The position numbers were made by a program, and so were the translations under genes. From an uncultured Porphyromonadaceae bacterium (GTDB lineage: Bacteria > Bacteroidota > Bacteroidia > Bacteroidales > Muribaculaceae), in the NCBI GenBank assembly GCA_900548705.1, contig URLF01000010.1, forward strand, positions 1-41,138: a DNA stretch of 41,138 nucleotides, written 5' to 3'. The stretch's first letter is position 1, and the number at the start of each line of letters is the position of its first letter. The notes below the pieces were generated by a model, which was not told the origin of the DNA, ran no database searches, and worked only from the letters and a program-made list of their open reading frames with translations. Below are positions 14,733-24,400 of this stretch, piece after piece.

Positions 14733-15560
14733 TCAGTCGGAAGTGGTCGGGGTGGGGACGGGCGTGCCTTTGGCCACCTTGCCGGCCTTCTTGAGGTTCT
14801 TGAATTCAGCCTTGGCCTTGGCAAGCTGAGCCTGGAAAGCCGGGTCAGCATGGAGACGGGCCACTGTGACAGCTCCTGTGATACGGCCTGCGTCCACATC
14901 GCTCTGGAAGTGGTAACCGCATATCACGCGGCTTTCACCCATCTCGTAACCGCGTTTGAGAATCTCATTCTGACGTTCGGGATTGATTTCAGCCAGTACA
15001 AGAGCGGTGGCCCAGCCGATTGAGGTATGGCCCGAGGGATAGGAGCCGTTGGTCGAGAGTTCCTCCTGCTGTTCGGGATTGCAGGTGTCCTCTTCGTAGA
15101 AAGCGAACGGACGCTGGCGGTTGTAGTAATTCTTGGCCTCACGGGTGCCGAGGTCTCCGGCATCCTCACGCATCCCGACGATGAGCTTGAGGATTTCAGG
15201 TGCGGTGTTCTCGTCGATTGTGACACCGAACGCCTCCGAGAAAGCCATCGGTACACCATTGCCCTCCACCCGTGCGTCGCGGAAAGCCTGTGCGCCACGG
15301 TCGGTGTTCCTCAAGGTCTTGCCCCAGCTGTAACGGGCCTGGTCATTGAGGAAAGTGATGGATGCCCCGTCAGGGGGAGGAGGAAGCAGCAGGTAGCTGT
15401 TGGGAACATCCCCTTCCTGAAGGAAGAACAGCTCGGGAGCCGTACGGTGGTCTTTTATCTTCTTGGCGGGAGCTTCCTGGGCGAAAATGGAGGAGGAAGA
15501 GATGGCCAGCACAAGTGACAGGGCTGCGCCACGCAGCAGCATTGAAGCGAACTTTTTCAT
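14733..15560 (-). CDS. Secreted class A non-specific acid phosphatase (PAP2 superfamily)
   Basis: This 275-residue enzyme has a signal peptide ending near residue 28 (SSSIFAQEA) and should act in the periplasm, releasing phosphate from organic phosphomonoesters. All three signature blocks of the vanadium-haloperoxidase/PAP2 fold are present. KX6RP is at Lys143-Arg150-Pro151, PSGH is at 175-178 within GSYPSGHT, and SRX5HX3D is at Ser210-Arg211-His217-Asp221. The GSYPSGHT form and the absence of membrane segments point to class A (PhoN-like) enzymes rather than lipid phosphatases. The C-terminal ~45 residues are Lys/Ala-rich and probably helical. It lies upstream of the OprP-like porin on the same strand. 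The inverted repeat at 14581-14715 begins 18 bases after its stop codon. Confidence 0.9.
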   Translation of the reverse strand: MKKFASMLLRGAALSLVLAISSSSIFAQEAPAKKIKDHRTAPELFFLQEGDVPNSYLLLPPPPDGASITFLNDQARYSWGKTLRNTDRGAQAFRDARVEGNGVPMAFSEAFGVTIDENTAPEILKLIVGMREDAGDLGTREAKNYYNRQRPFAFYEEDTCNPEQQEELSTNGSYPSGHTSIGWATALVLAEINPERQNEILKRGYEMGESRVICGYHFQSDVDAGRITGAVTVARLHADPAFQAQLAKAKAEFKNLKKAGKVAKGTPVPTPTTSD

Positions 15561-15720
15561 TTTTGGTCGTGATTAGTTTGACAGTGGTGATAATTCTCAG
15601 GTAAGAAGCGGAGCCATCGGTCATCGTGTCTTGGTGGAGGATGGCGGCGTTTATATTTCTTAACGCCGGTTGTGAAATATTGTTCCTGATGGTTGTATGT
15701 TCTTAAACATCGTTGAAAAG

Positions 15721-15764
15721 GAAATCGGTGTGTCAACAAAGATGGATGTTGACACACCGATTTC
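15721..15764 (-). terminator. Intrinsic terminator of the second GH31 gene
   Basis: GAAATCGGTGTGTCAACA (15721-15738) and its exact complement at 15747-15764 form a perfect 18-bp stem with an 8-base loop, 30 bases past the GH31 stop. A short T-rich stretch (CTTTTC) follows on the minus strand. Confidence 0.8.
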
Positions 15765-15793
15765 AAGGAGATTTTGTCTGATTCGGACAGGAA

Positions 15794-18700
15794 TTAGTGT
15801 ATCGGAAGCTTGATAGTGCGGATTACTTTCTCTCCGGAGGGGAGACGTGTCACCAGTGATGCCAGATAGAGACCCGGAGTCACGGTGGGGGCGGCTGTCT
15901 GGCAGATGGTGGAGTTGGCGGTAAGCGACTCATATTCCGCTACCACGCTGCCACGGAGGTCCACCACAGTGAGTGATGTCCCGGTGGAGCCTGCGGGGAG
16001 AGAGTAAGAGAAGAGTCCGGTAGCGGCTGAGTATTCAAACACCACCGATGCGTCGGCATTCACCTCGTCCAGACCACTGATGTAATCCTTTGAGCTTACA
16101 GTGATGGCGGTGTTGGAGTCGGTGGGAATCCCTTTCTTTATGTAGAGAGTGTTGTCGTTGTCGAGGAAATAAGAGTTGTCGGCAGCAGCGTCGAATGCTT
16201 CGCGTGACTGGGCGCGTGACAACTCGATGTCGGGAGTGCCGACACTCTTGAGTGGTTTGGTGTAGCCCGGTACCACGAATGTGTAGGTGCGGTTGGACGG
16301 CATTCCGGAATAAGAACCGTTGTGGCTGACGCGGATGATATGGCCGTCCTGGGTGTCCTCACCTTCGAATGTGGTGGTCATATACTGGCCGTTTTCCAGA
16401 GTGGAGGTGGAGGTGTGGTCATCGTCGAACATCACCGACCGGTTGACAGCCGCAGACTCAGCCCGGGGCGCACGGTTGCCATTAGCAATCGGAGCGAGAT
16501 AGGTTACGGTCAGACGGGAGTTGTCGATTTCCGAAGAGGTGGTGTAGGCGGTCTGAGAGAACTGCGGGATGAACGCTCCGACGCGGCCGAAATAGGGGAG
16601 TTTCTCAAGAGGAACGTCATATTCGATGGTCGAGCCGCCGGCATACACCTTGGTCAGGTCGTTGAGGTCTACCCATGTCCCCTGTGGGAAAGTAATCGAA
16701 CGTTTGAAGGTGTTGCAGGTCACAACCGGGGCCACCATGATGTCGCGTCCCCAGAGATACTGGTCACGGCTTCCGGAGGGGGAGGGAGTAGCCCCCGCGA
16801 CATCGTGGAAGTTGAGCGGACGGGCAAGGGGAGTACCCTTTGTCGCGTTCTCCCACGCCAGGGTGTAGGTGTATGGGAGATAGCTGTAACGCAGATGGAG
16901 ATATTTCTTCACAGACTCGAACACGTCGGAATATTCCTGAAGGTAGGGTTCCGGACGGTCGGTGGAATGGGTGCGCATCATAGGCGAGAATGTGGCCATC
17001 TCGATCCAGCGCAGGTAGAGCCAGGAGTCGGTGCCGACACCGTCAGCCGCGAAACCGCCGACATCATTTCCCATATATGCCACACCCGACATTCCGGAGC
17101 TGAGCAACGCGGGAATCTGTGCCTCAAGGCCCTTGTATGAGCGTTTGATGTCGCCCGACCAGGGGAAGGCGGAATAGCGCTGCATGCCGGCGGTTCCGGC
17201 GCGGGGCATCAGGAAGGGACGCACATCGGGGAAATCCTCCTTGTAACCACGGTAGACGCGGCTTGTCCAGAGGTCGCCGAACTCATTGTGAATCTGGTCG
17301 ACGGTGCCACCCATATGGTGGGAATCGTCGTCATGGCTCTCAGGTTCGCCCAGGTCGAGCCACCAGCCCCCCATTCCTTCCTCGGTGCGCTGCTTGTAGA
17401 ACTGCCACATCCAGTCCATCGCTTCGGGATTGGATGAATCGATAAGTCCCACTTTGTCTGAACCGAGCCACCACATGTTGGAGACATCATCGTCGGCGAG
17501 ATAGCCTTTCTCTTTCAGCACGGAGTAGTTGCGGGAATCGGAGGTGAAGAACGGTTCGGTGATACAGATTGTCTTGACCCCCTTGGCGGCGAAGTCAGAC
17601 ATCATCTTTTTTGCATCGGGGAATTTGGGAGTGTACCAGTCGAGGTTGCCCATTCCGTTGTTGCCTTCACCCTGCCAATAGAGGTCGAAGACGATGGCAT
17701 CAAGGGGCAGTCCGGCATTTTTGACCGAAGCCACCACCTGTTCGGCCTCCTCCTGTGAGTGGTAACCGTAACGGGAGGTCATATAGCCAAGCGCCCAGTA
17801 GGGGGGAAGCTCCTGTCGGCCGGTGAGGAATGTGTAGTTTTCAAGCACCGACGCCATGCTGCCGTCTGCCGAGCCTACATAATAGTAAGCGATGGGAGTG
17901 GGGCTGCCGGAGTAGTAAGTGGTGCCTTCCGAAGAGGGGGAGACACGCGCATGGCGGTGATGGTCGTCGAAAAGCAGGCCGTAACCGCCGGTGGATACGA
18001 CAAACGGAATGCAGATGTTGTGGGGAGCCTCCCAGTCGCAGTCCCATCCGCCGGTCTGGCGGTTGTTCATCACCAAGGTCTTGCCGTTATGATTGATGCG
18101 CTGGCCATTGTAGCCGCCGCCATAGAAGGCCTCGTCATTCATGCCTTCGAAAGAGGCTGTACGCGGAGCCATGCTGTTGTCGAGGCCGTTTTTCTCGCGC
18201 AGCACCAGCTTGCCGGAATTGTCGGAGAAGCTGACATGGCAGTTGGCCTTGGCAACGGTGACGACTGTGGCCGAGGTGCGAAGCACAAGGTTCCCACCCT
18301 CCTCCGACACGGAGAAGTTCCCCTGGGGAGAGGCGTACACGCTGATCGAACGGCGCTCGGGTGTGTTGTCGCCATTGGCGCGGGGGAAGACTTTCACTAC
18401 ATAGTCATTGTAGGGGGTAAGGGTCAGTGTGCCGTTTGCGGCGGATATTACGACGGAGTTACCATCGCGGCTCCAGCTGCGGTATTCGCCGAGCATGTCG
18501 CGGGGTTCTTCCTGCGCGAGTCTGATTGAGATGGTCGAAGCCGAGAGGTCTACTGTCACGTCGTAAGTGCCGCTCGTGGTGATAGTCCACTGTCGGTCAT
18601 CCGTGCCGTCCTCAGACACGCGTCCGTCATTCGACGGGTCGCGGAAAAAGAATTTCTGCTCGTTGTAGTCTCCATAGCAGTTTGTGGCGATTTTGAATGT

Positions 18701-19252
18701 GCCCGGTTTCAGCGACACCTTTCCGGAGAAAAGGAAAGGATTGGAGTTGTCCTGGGCCAGGGGGAGCGCTTCCCAGAGGTTCCAGTTGCCCGGGGTGGCC
18801 GATCCGACAAGATACAGAACATTGTGGAGAATCTCAGCCTGCTGGTAGTCAGCCTTGACCACGGAGATGGTCATCGCTCCCAGGTCGCAGGTAATAGTGT
18901 AGTTGGCGCTTTCTCCGACCTTGAATTTGTAGTCAGGTGCGCTTCCGTTGTCGGAGTATGCCAGCCGCGAGACATCATAAGGATTTTCAGACGCGTTGCG
19001 GTATTCGATCTTGTCCCATTGAGCCTGGGCGAGGAACTTGAATTCCTGGTCAGCTTTGAGCCATCCGGTGTATCTGAAGAGGTTCTCGTTAGAGTTGTCG
19101 CGGATCATCACCGATGTCCGGTCGAGACTCCATTTGCCCCAGGTGGCATCGCCGACCACCAGCAGGCGGTCGGCACCGTGAGCCTGCGCGAAGAATAGCC
19201 AGGCCAACGTAATGACCGTCAGAATTCTCTCAAGGTTAAAGCAACTTTTCAT
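15794..19252 (-). CDS. Secreted GH31 enzyme with N-terminal SusE/F-like modules
   Basis: The start used is the ATG at 19252, which gives a signal peptide (MKSCFNLERILTVITLAWLF). The open frame upstream of it (to 19372) does not look like a secretion signal. The 1152-residue product has two SusE/SusF-like starch-binding modules (about 28-140, LLVVGDATWGKWS; about 146-250, LYLVGSATPGNWNLW). The GH31 N-terminal sandwich and TIM barrel follow (about 255-850). WWLDLGEPES supplies Asp633 as the expected nucleophile and WSGDIKRSY supplies Asp701 as the acid/base. After C-terminal beta domains, the last ~90 residues (VDLRGSVVAEYES, then VTPGLYLASLVTRL) resemble a sorting-type tail. The DLGEPE motif suggests an alpha-glucosidase or 4-alpha-glucosyltransferase on starch-like glucans. 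Fusing binding modules of a type usually carried by separate Sus lipoproteins to the enzyme is notable. It is divergent from the TPR/AraC regulator. Confidence 0.88.
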   Translation of the reverse strand: MKSCFNLERILTVITLAWLFFAQAHGADRLLVVGDATWGKWSLDRTSVMIRDNSNENLFRYTGWLKADQEFKFLAQAQWDKIEYRNASENPYDVSRLAYSDNGSAPDYKFKVGESANYTITCDLGAMTISVVKADYQQAEILHNVLYLVGSATPGNWNLWEALPLAQDNSNPFLFSGKVSLKPGTFKIATNCYGDYNEQKFFFRDPSNDGRVSEDGTDDRQWTITTSGTYDVTVDLSASTISIRLAQEEPRDMLGEYRSWSRDGNSVVISAANGTLTLTPYNDYVVKVFPRANGDNTPERRSISVYASPQGNFSVSEEGGNLVLRTSATVVTVAKANCHVSFSDNSGKLVLREKNGLDNSMAPRTASFEGMNDEAFYGGGYNGQRINHNGKTLVMNNRQTGGWDCDWEAPHNICIPFVVSTGGYGLLFDDHHRHARVSPSSEGTTYYSGSPTPIAYYYVGSADGSMASVLENYTFLTGRQELPPYWALGYMTSRYGYHSQEEAEQVVASVKNAGLPLDAIVFDLYWQGEGNNGMGNLDWYTPKFPDAKKMMSDFAAKGVKTICITEPFFTSDSRNYSVLKEKGYLADDDVSNMWWLGSDKVGLIDSSNPEAMDWMWQFYKQRTEEGMGGWWLDLGEPESHDDDSHHMGGTVDQIHNEFGDLWTSRVYRGYKEDFPDVRPFLMPRAGTAGMQRYSAFPWSGDIKRSYKGLEAQIPALLSSGMSGVAYMGNDVGGFAADGVGTDSWLYLRWIEMATFSPMMRTHSTDRPEPYLQEYSDVFESVKKYLHLRYSYLPYTYTLAWENATKGTPLARPLNFHDVAGATPSPSGSRDQYLWGRDIMVAPVVTCNTFKRSITFPQGTWVDLNDLTKVYAGGSTIEYDVPLEKLPYFGRVGAFIPQFSQTAYTTSSEIDNSRLTVTYLAPIANGNRAPRAESAAVNRSVMFDDDHTSTSTLENGQYMTTTFEGEDTQDGHIIRVSHNGSYSGMPSNRTYTFVVPGYTKPLKSVGTPDIELSRAQSREAFDAAADNSYFLDNDNTLYIKKGIPTDSNTAITVSSKDYISGLDEVNADASVVFEYSAATGLFSYSLPAGSTGTSLTVVDLRGSVVAEYESLTANSTICQTAAPTVTPGLYLASLVTRLPSGEKVIRTIKLPIH

Positions 19253-19331
19253 GATAGGTATTAAACACTCTGGTTGGATTATTTTTTGCAAATTAACTGA
19301 ATTCCGGCAGCCGCTACAATACGACAGTGGC

Positions 19332-19409
19332 AAAAAGTAGTGGTTTTTCAAGTATAAGTAGCTTATAGTCAATAAAACCGTCTTGAAAAACAGGGCTTAA
19401 AAAGTAGTG
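19332..19409. promoter_or_regulatory. Paired 11-bp direct repeats in the divergent GH31/regulator region
   Basis: AAAAAGTAGTG occurs exactly at 19332-19342 and 19399-19409, 67 bases apart. Between them, TTTTTCAAG (19344-19352) is an inverted copy of CTTGAAAAA (19382-19390). The 301-base divergent intergenic region has no gene. Spaced direct repeats suit an AraC-type regulator, but binding is only inferred. Confidence 0.35.
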
Positions 19410-19430
19410 AAACACGCGGTTCTCAGATAC

Positions 19431-19443
19431 TGTCAGACTGACA
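19431..19443. promoter_or_regulatory. Short operator-like palindrome
   Basis: TGTCAGACTGACA is a perfect 6+1+6 inverted repeat, about 75 bases upstream of the regulator's -7 element. Confidence 0.3.
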
Positions 19444-19517
19444 AAACACCTCATAAGAGAGTGCTTCCCGATGAACTTGTATCGCCTGGCAGCTCAGGAT
19501 TTGTCGGGAAAAGTTAT

Positions 19518-19525
19518 TAAATTTG
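19518..19525 (+). promoter_or_regulatory. -7 element for the TPR/AraC regulator
   Basis: TAAATTTG matches TAnnTTTG, 29 bases before the ATG at 19554. A TTTG at 19500-19503 is only 14 bases upstream, so the -33 element is uncertain. Confidence 0.55.
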
Positions 19526-19553
19526 TGGGGCTGACATAATTTCGTCTTGACTA

Positions 19554-21341
19554 ATGTACCCCGGCAATAATATATCGCGCTTTGACAAATCCGGTTGGAA
19601 ACGCCTCCTGATGATGGTGGCGGGGCTGCTTGTGTTGTGCAGGATTGAAGGTTCCTCCCCCGAGATGTGGCGGCTCAGGGACAGTTGCCGGATGGCCACC
19701 CAGAATTCCGACCACCGCCGGGCGATACGCTTCGCGTCAAGGATGCAGAGCGCGGCCCGGCAGGGGAATGATGACTGGTTCCTGGCCCAGGCCCTTTATT
19801 ACCAGGGGGTCTCCAATGTGATTCTGGGCAACACGGAAATCGGCAAATCTCAGCTCGACAAGTCATATGGTCTGGCTGAAGAACTGGGTGATGACACATT
19901 GAGATTGTCGATTCATAACGGTTACGGGGTCTATGAAGCCAATGCCCATGCCAATTACGCTTCTGCCCAGAGACATTTCTACAAGGCTCTTGAATATGCC
20001 GTCCGCATAGGAGATCCTTTCCGGCAGGCACTGGTGGAGTCGAATCTCGCGGAAATCGCCAGTATGCGCCGCGATGTCTCAGGGTTGAAATATGCCCTCA
20101 GCTGCTATGAATGGAGTGTGGCCAATGATAATTCCCATCTGGGTTTCGCCGGAGCATACCATTGCGCCAACCTTTACAGTATCGCCGGCGACAATGAGCG
20201 GGCTTTGCAGTATATCCGCAAGGCCGACGATATTGCCCGGCGCGAGGATTACACCGAACGGGCGGCGGTATACAGCCTTTACGGCTCGATATGCGCTTCG
20301 CTTGGTCGTAACGAGGAGGCGTTGGAATGGCTTAGTAAGGCTGTCATCCACTCCGCAGAGGCCCAGGGAGCGACTTTGCCTGAAATGTACTGCACCTATG
20401 CGCGGGTGCTGTCAGACCTGGGACGTGTCGCCGAGTCTGACCTGATGATAGCCCGCGGGCTCCAGCTCGCCGACAGCCTTTCGATACAGTCCTCCGTGGC
20501 CCCGCTGCTGGAGCAACGCGCCCGTAACTATGAGCGGCGTGCCGACTACCGGAATGCCCTGGAGGTCTACAAGTCATACAAAGAGGCTTGTGACTCGGCA
20601 TATGCCGACCGCCAGCAACGGTCCATCAACGAACTGCGCGTGCAGTATGACATCTCGCGGCGGGAACAGGAGGCCGACATGCACCGGATGCAGCTGCGCG
20701 ACGAGCGTCGCAAGACAGCCATCCTGCTTATTTCCCTTATGTCTGTCGCGGTGATACTTCTGATTCTTTGGAGGCATTACTGGCGGCAGAAACATCTCTA
20801 TCGCAACATCGTCAAGGCCAATCGCGATGCCCTCGCCCGAGAACGTGAGCTGCTGGCCCGGTTGGATACCGTGTCATCGGAGAGCGTTCAATCTCCATCA
20901 TCCGGGGCGGATGCGCCTCCCGTCTCTCCCGATGGCATTTCAGATAGCGAGCTTGCCACAGACCCGAATCCCGGAATATCTCCGGCCACGGTCAGAAATG
21001 ATTCGGTCTTTGACCGGTTATGTTTTCTTATGGAGCGTGAGGAGGTGTTCCGCGACAACAGTCTCACCCGTGAGCGTCTGGCCGAAATGCTCGACACCAA
21101 CCGCACGTATCTGTCGCAGATTATCGCCGACCGTACCGGCAAGGGGTATTACCAGTTTGTCAACGGCTATCGCATCAAGGAGGCGGTCAGAGTCTTGTCA
21201 GGCCCTGACGGAGGTGACTATCCCTTGAAGGCGCTTGCCGCCGATGTCGGTTTCAAGTCGATGACCACCTTCTACAAGACCTTCCAGGAAGCGGTCGGCA
21301 TGACCCCCTCGGCCTACCGCGACACGGCCCGTAACCTCTGA
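19554..21341 (+). CDS. Membrane-anchored TPR sensor with AraC-type DNA-binding domain
   Basis: This is a 595-residue one-component regulator. A short N-terminal hydrophobic stretch (about 18-32, LLMMVAGLLVLC) probably acts as signal or anchor. Residues about 45-360 are tetratricopeptide-like helical pairs (ALYYQGVSNVILGNTEIGKS, AVYSLYGSICASLGRNEEAL). A coiled segment, one strong membrane helix (about 387-408, TAILLISLMSVAVILLILW), a Pro/Ser-rich linker and a C-terminal AraC-family double helix-turn-helix (about 485-595) follow. The HTH region reads LTRERLAEMLDTNRTYLSQI and LAADVGFKSMTTFYKTFQEA. The layout implies periplasmic sensing by the TPR part and promoter binding in the cytoplasm, without the kinase and receiver of hybrid two-component systems. 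It is divergent from the GH31 gene and 138 bases upstream of the large secreted protein, so both are candidate targets. Confidence 0.85.
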   Translation: MYPGNNISRFDKSGWKRLLMMVAGLLVLCRIEGSSPEMWRLRDSCRMATQNSDHRRAIRFASRMQSAARQGNDDWFLAQALYYQGVSNVILGNTEIGKSQLDKSYGLAEELGDDTLRLSIHNGYGVYEANAHANYASAQRHFYKALEYAVRIGDPFRQALVESNLAEIASMRRDVSGLKYALSCYEWSVANDNSHLGFAGAYHCANLYSIAGDNERALQYIRKADDIARREDYTERAAVYSLYGSICASLGRNEEALEWLSKAVIHSAEAQGATLPEMYCTYARVLSDLGRVAESDLMIARGLQLADSLSIQSSVAPLLEQRARNYERRADYRNALEVYKSYKEACDSAYADRQQRSINELRVQYDISRREQEADMHRMQLRDERRKTAILLISLMSVAVILLILWRHYWRQKHLYRNIVKANRDALARERELLARLDTVSSESVQSPSSGADAPPVSPDGISDSELATDPNPGISPATVRNDSVFDRLCFLMEREEVFRDNSLTRERLAEMLDTNRTYLSQIIADRTGKGYYQFVNGYRIKEAVRVLSGPDGGDYPLKALAADVGFKSMTTFYKTFQEAVGMTPSAYRDTARNL

Positions 21342-21399
21342 CCGTACAGCTTTTTTTCTTACGTTTAAGGCAAATTGCCTTAGCTGTAATCCCTTGGTC

Positions 21400-21430
21400 T
21401 TGACTTATGTGATATTGACTGTTAACTTTG
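21400..21430 (+). promoter_or_regulatory. Promoter of the 1502-residue protein gene
   Basis: CTTGA (TTG at 21400-21402) is followed after 20 bases by TAACTTTG (21423-21430), an exact -7 match. The start codon is 50 bases downstream at 21480. Confidence 0.6.
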
Positions 21431-21479
21431 CGTTATCTGTTGACAACGCAATCTGACAAACACAGTTAATATAGCATTT

Positions 21480-24400
21480 ATGAAAAAAATTACATCGATT
21501 CTCACCGTGGCCGCGCTCGGAGGTTCCCTCCTGGCGATTGCCTCGCGTGACAGTCTCCGCAGGGAGGCTCCCCAGGAGCCGACTGTCTCGGCGATGGGGT
21601 TTCTCATCGACGACGACACGCGTCCGGTCGGTTGGTACACCTTCCCGGTATCTGACGCCACATCCCCGGAGATGGTGGCCGAGACCTCTCCCGTCAGTGC
21701 GGGAGCCATGGCTGACGGCACCTATTACGCCCAGACTTACAAGCCCGGGCCGCGCCCTGTGGCGTGGAACACGTTCGATGTCGCCAGCGGCACACTCACC
21801 AAGCTTGCCGACCTCAGCGAAGAGTCTCCACTTTATGTCGACATGACATACGATTACTCCGAAGGTAATCTCCTGGCTGTTTCTCACTATGGAGCCACTT
21901 CGTCATATCTCCACCTCGTCAATCCGGCTGACGGTTCATCGACCATCTATGCCGATGTCCCCGGTATATGGCTCATGACTCTGGCATGCAATTACGAGGG
22001 CGACATATATTCGATTGCTAACGATGGGTTCCTGTATGCTTTCGACAAACAGAAGATGACATTCTCCCAGGTCGGTAAGGTCGATTCCGGAATACGCTAT
22101 ATGCAGTCGATGGAGTTTGACCATTCCACCGGTATACTTTATTGGGCCGAATGTACTCCTTATGGCAGCTATTTCAACACTGTCAATACCGAGACCGGCA
22201 AATACTCGTTCATAACAAACCTTGCCAGCAATGGTGAGATGACCGGCCTGTATATCCCCTTCAAGCTGGCTGAGGATGACGCGCCTGCCGCAGTGTCAAC
22301 CGTGACAGTCTCGGATCCGGCCCATGACGGCAACGTGACCTTCTCATTCACTCTTCCGTCCAAGACTGCCGCCGGAGGCCAGCTCGAATCGATTTCGTCA
22401 GTCGTCCTGACCGAAGGTGAGGAGACAGTCAAGACATGGACCGGCACAGAGCTTATGCCGGGAACTGCCGTGTCGCTGGCTGCGACTTTGCCATTAGGGG
22501 AGCATTCATATAAAATCCGCGCTGTCAATGCGAGCGGCAATGGTGTGCCTCGAAGTGTCAGGACTTTCATTGGTAATGATATTCCCGCCGCCCCTGCCAA
22601 TATCGGTGTGGAAGCCAATGGCCTTGAAGCTGTCGTGACTTGGGATGCTGTGGTCAAAGGTGCCCATGGAGGCCATATAAATCCCTCCGAAGTTACTTAT
22701 GAGGTGACGCGTATGCCGAGCAACGTCACAGTGGCGTCAGGTCTGACCGCCACAAGCTGTACAGACCAGGTGGATGAGATGGGTGTATATACCTATCTTG
22801 TCTCTGCCTCCACCCCCGCCGGGGCAGGTGAGACTGCTTCTTCCGGCTCTGTTGTGGTAGGCTCGGAAATGCCGCTCCCCTACACCTGTGATTTCGAGAA
22901 TCCCGAGGAGCTGCTGATGTGGACGATTATCGACAACAATGGCGACAATGCCACATGGGAACGAAACAACACTCTGGACGGACGTCGCACCATGCTTATG
23001 CGTGGAGCATATGAGCGCACTGTGGATGATATGCTGATTACTCCGCCTATGCGTCTTGAGGCCGGGAAAGCATACAAGATTGTCTATGATGCCGGATGCA
23101 TGAATCCCAATTATCCTGCTCATTACACTGTGACCTTCGGCAAGGAGGCTACTGCCGAGGGACAGGCCACTATGCTCAAGGAGTTCACCACAGATCTCCT
23201 GTATCTTAACAAGACATATGTCTATCTCCCTGAAATCGAGGAATCGGGAGTCTATTATCTCGGATTCCACGCTCAGTGGACCCCCACATTGTCTACCTTG
23301 TATATCTCGAATGTCACTGTCGAGGAGAATGAGGCCGCATGGCTGACCGGTACGGTGACTGACGGAACCAATCCCATCGAGGGCGCGACTGTCTCTTTCG
23401 GCGATACATGGAAACCTGTGACAACCGGCGCTGACGGCGCGTTTGAATTCATCGAGATTGCTCCCGGAAGCTATTCCTGGTCTGTCTCCTGCTTTGGTTT
23501 CGAACCTAAGTCGGGCACATATGAATTCCAGCCTCTCGAACATAAGAATGTGGAGATTGCCCTGACCCCCATACCTGTGGCCACCATAACCGGACGTGTT
23601 GTCAATACCGATGGCAAAGGCCTGCCTGGCGCATCAGTGAGCGTCCATGGATATGATGTGCTGTCAGCTGTGACCGACCGCGACGGCAACTTCTCTGTCG
23701 AAGGTGTCTATCGCAAGGGTGGTTACACGGTTGATGTCCACGCTCTCAACTATGAGTCGGCATCCTGTGAGGTGGCTTCGCTCGACGGCGATGTCGAGCT
23801 GCCGGTGTTCACTCTCCAGGAGAAACTCATAGCCCCAGGCAATGTGGCTGCTGTGGCTGACCGCCAGAAGGCTTCCTTGAACTGGGAGGCACCGGTGGAT
23901 GCCACCAAGACTTTCCGTTACGATGACGGTACGGATCCCTACGTCCACAATATGGAGATGTCCGCCACAACCGAATACACCGCCGTCGGCGTGATTTACG
24001 ATACCCCCGCTGTCTTCACTTCGATATTGTGGGATGTCTGGAACTCGGCAAATCCTGGCACACCTGTCGGTGTGGTCGTCTTTGACCTTGACGAGAACGG
24101 CCAGCCTACCAACCGGATTCTTTATGAGGAAAGCAACCTTGAAAGCTCCAACGGAGTATGGCATGAACATGTCTTCCGTTATCCGGTCATCGCTCCAAAT
24201 GGCGCGTTGTTCACCCTGCGCGGTGATGCCCGTCTCTGTATGGACAATTCCTCACAGAATCAAGACCCGGCTTATCCTCGTATGGCTGACAAGATGGTGA
24301 TGACCAAGGACTACCGCACCGAACCGTTCACCAGCCGCTATACCGATGACAACAGCTTCATATTCCGTGGCAACCTGACACTCCGCGCCACCGGACTCCC

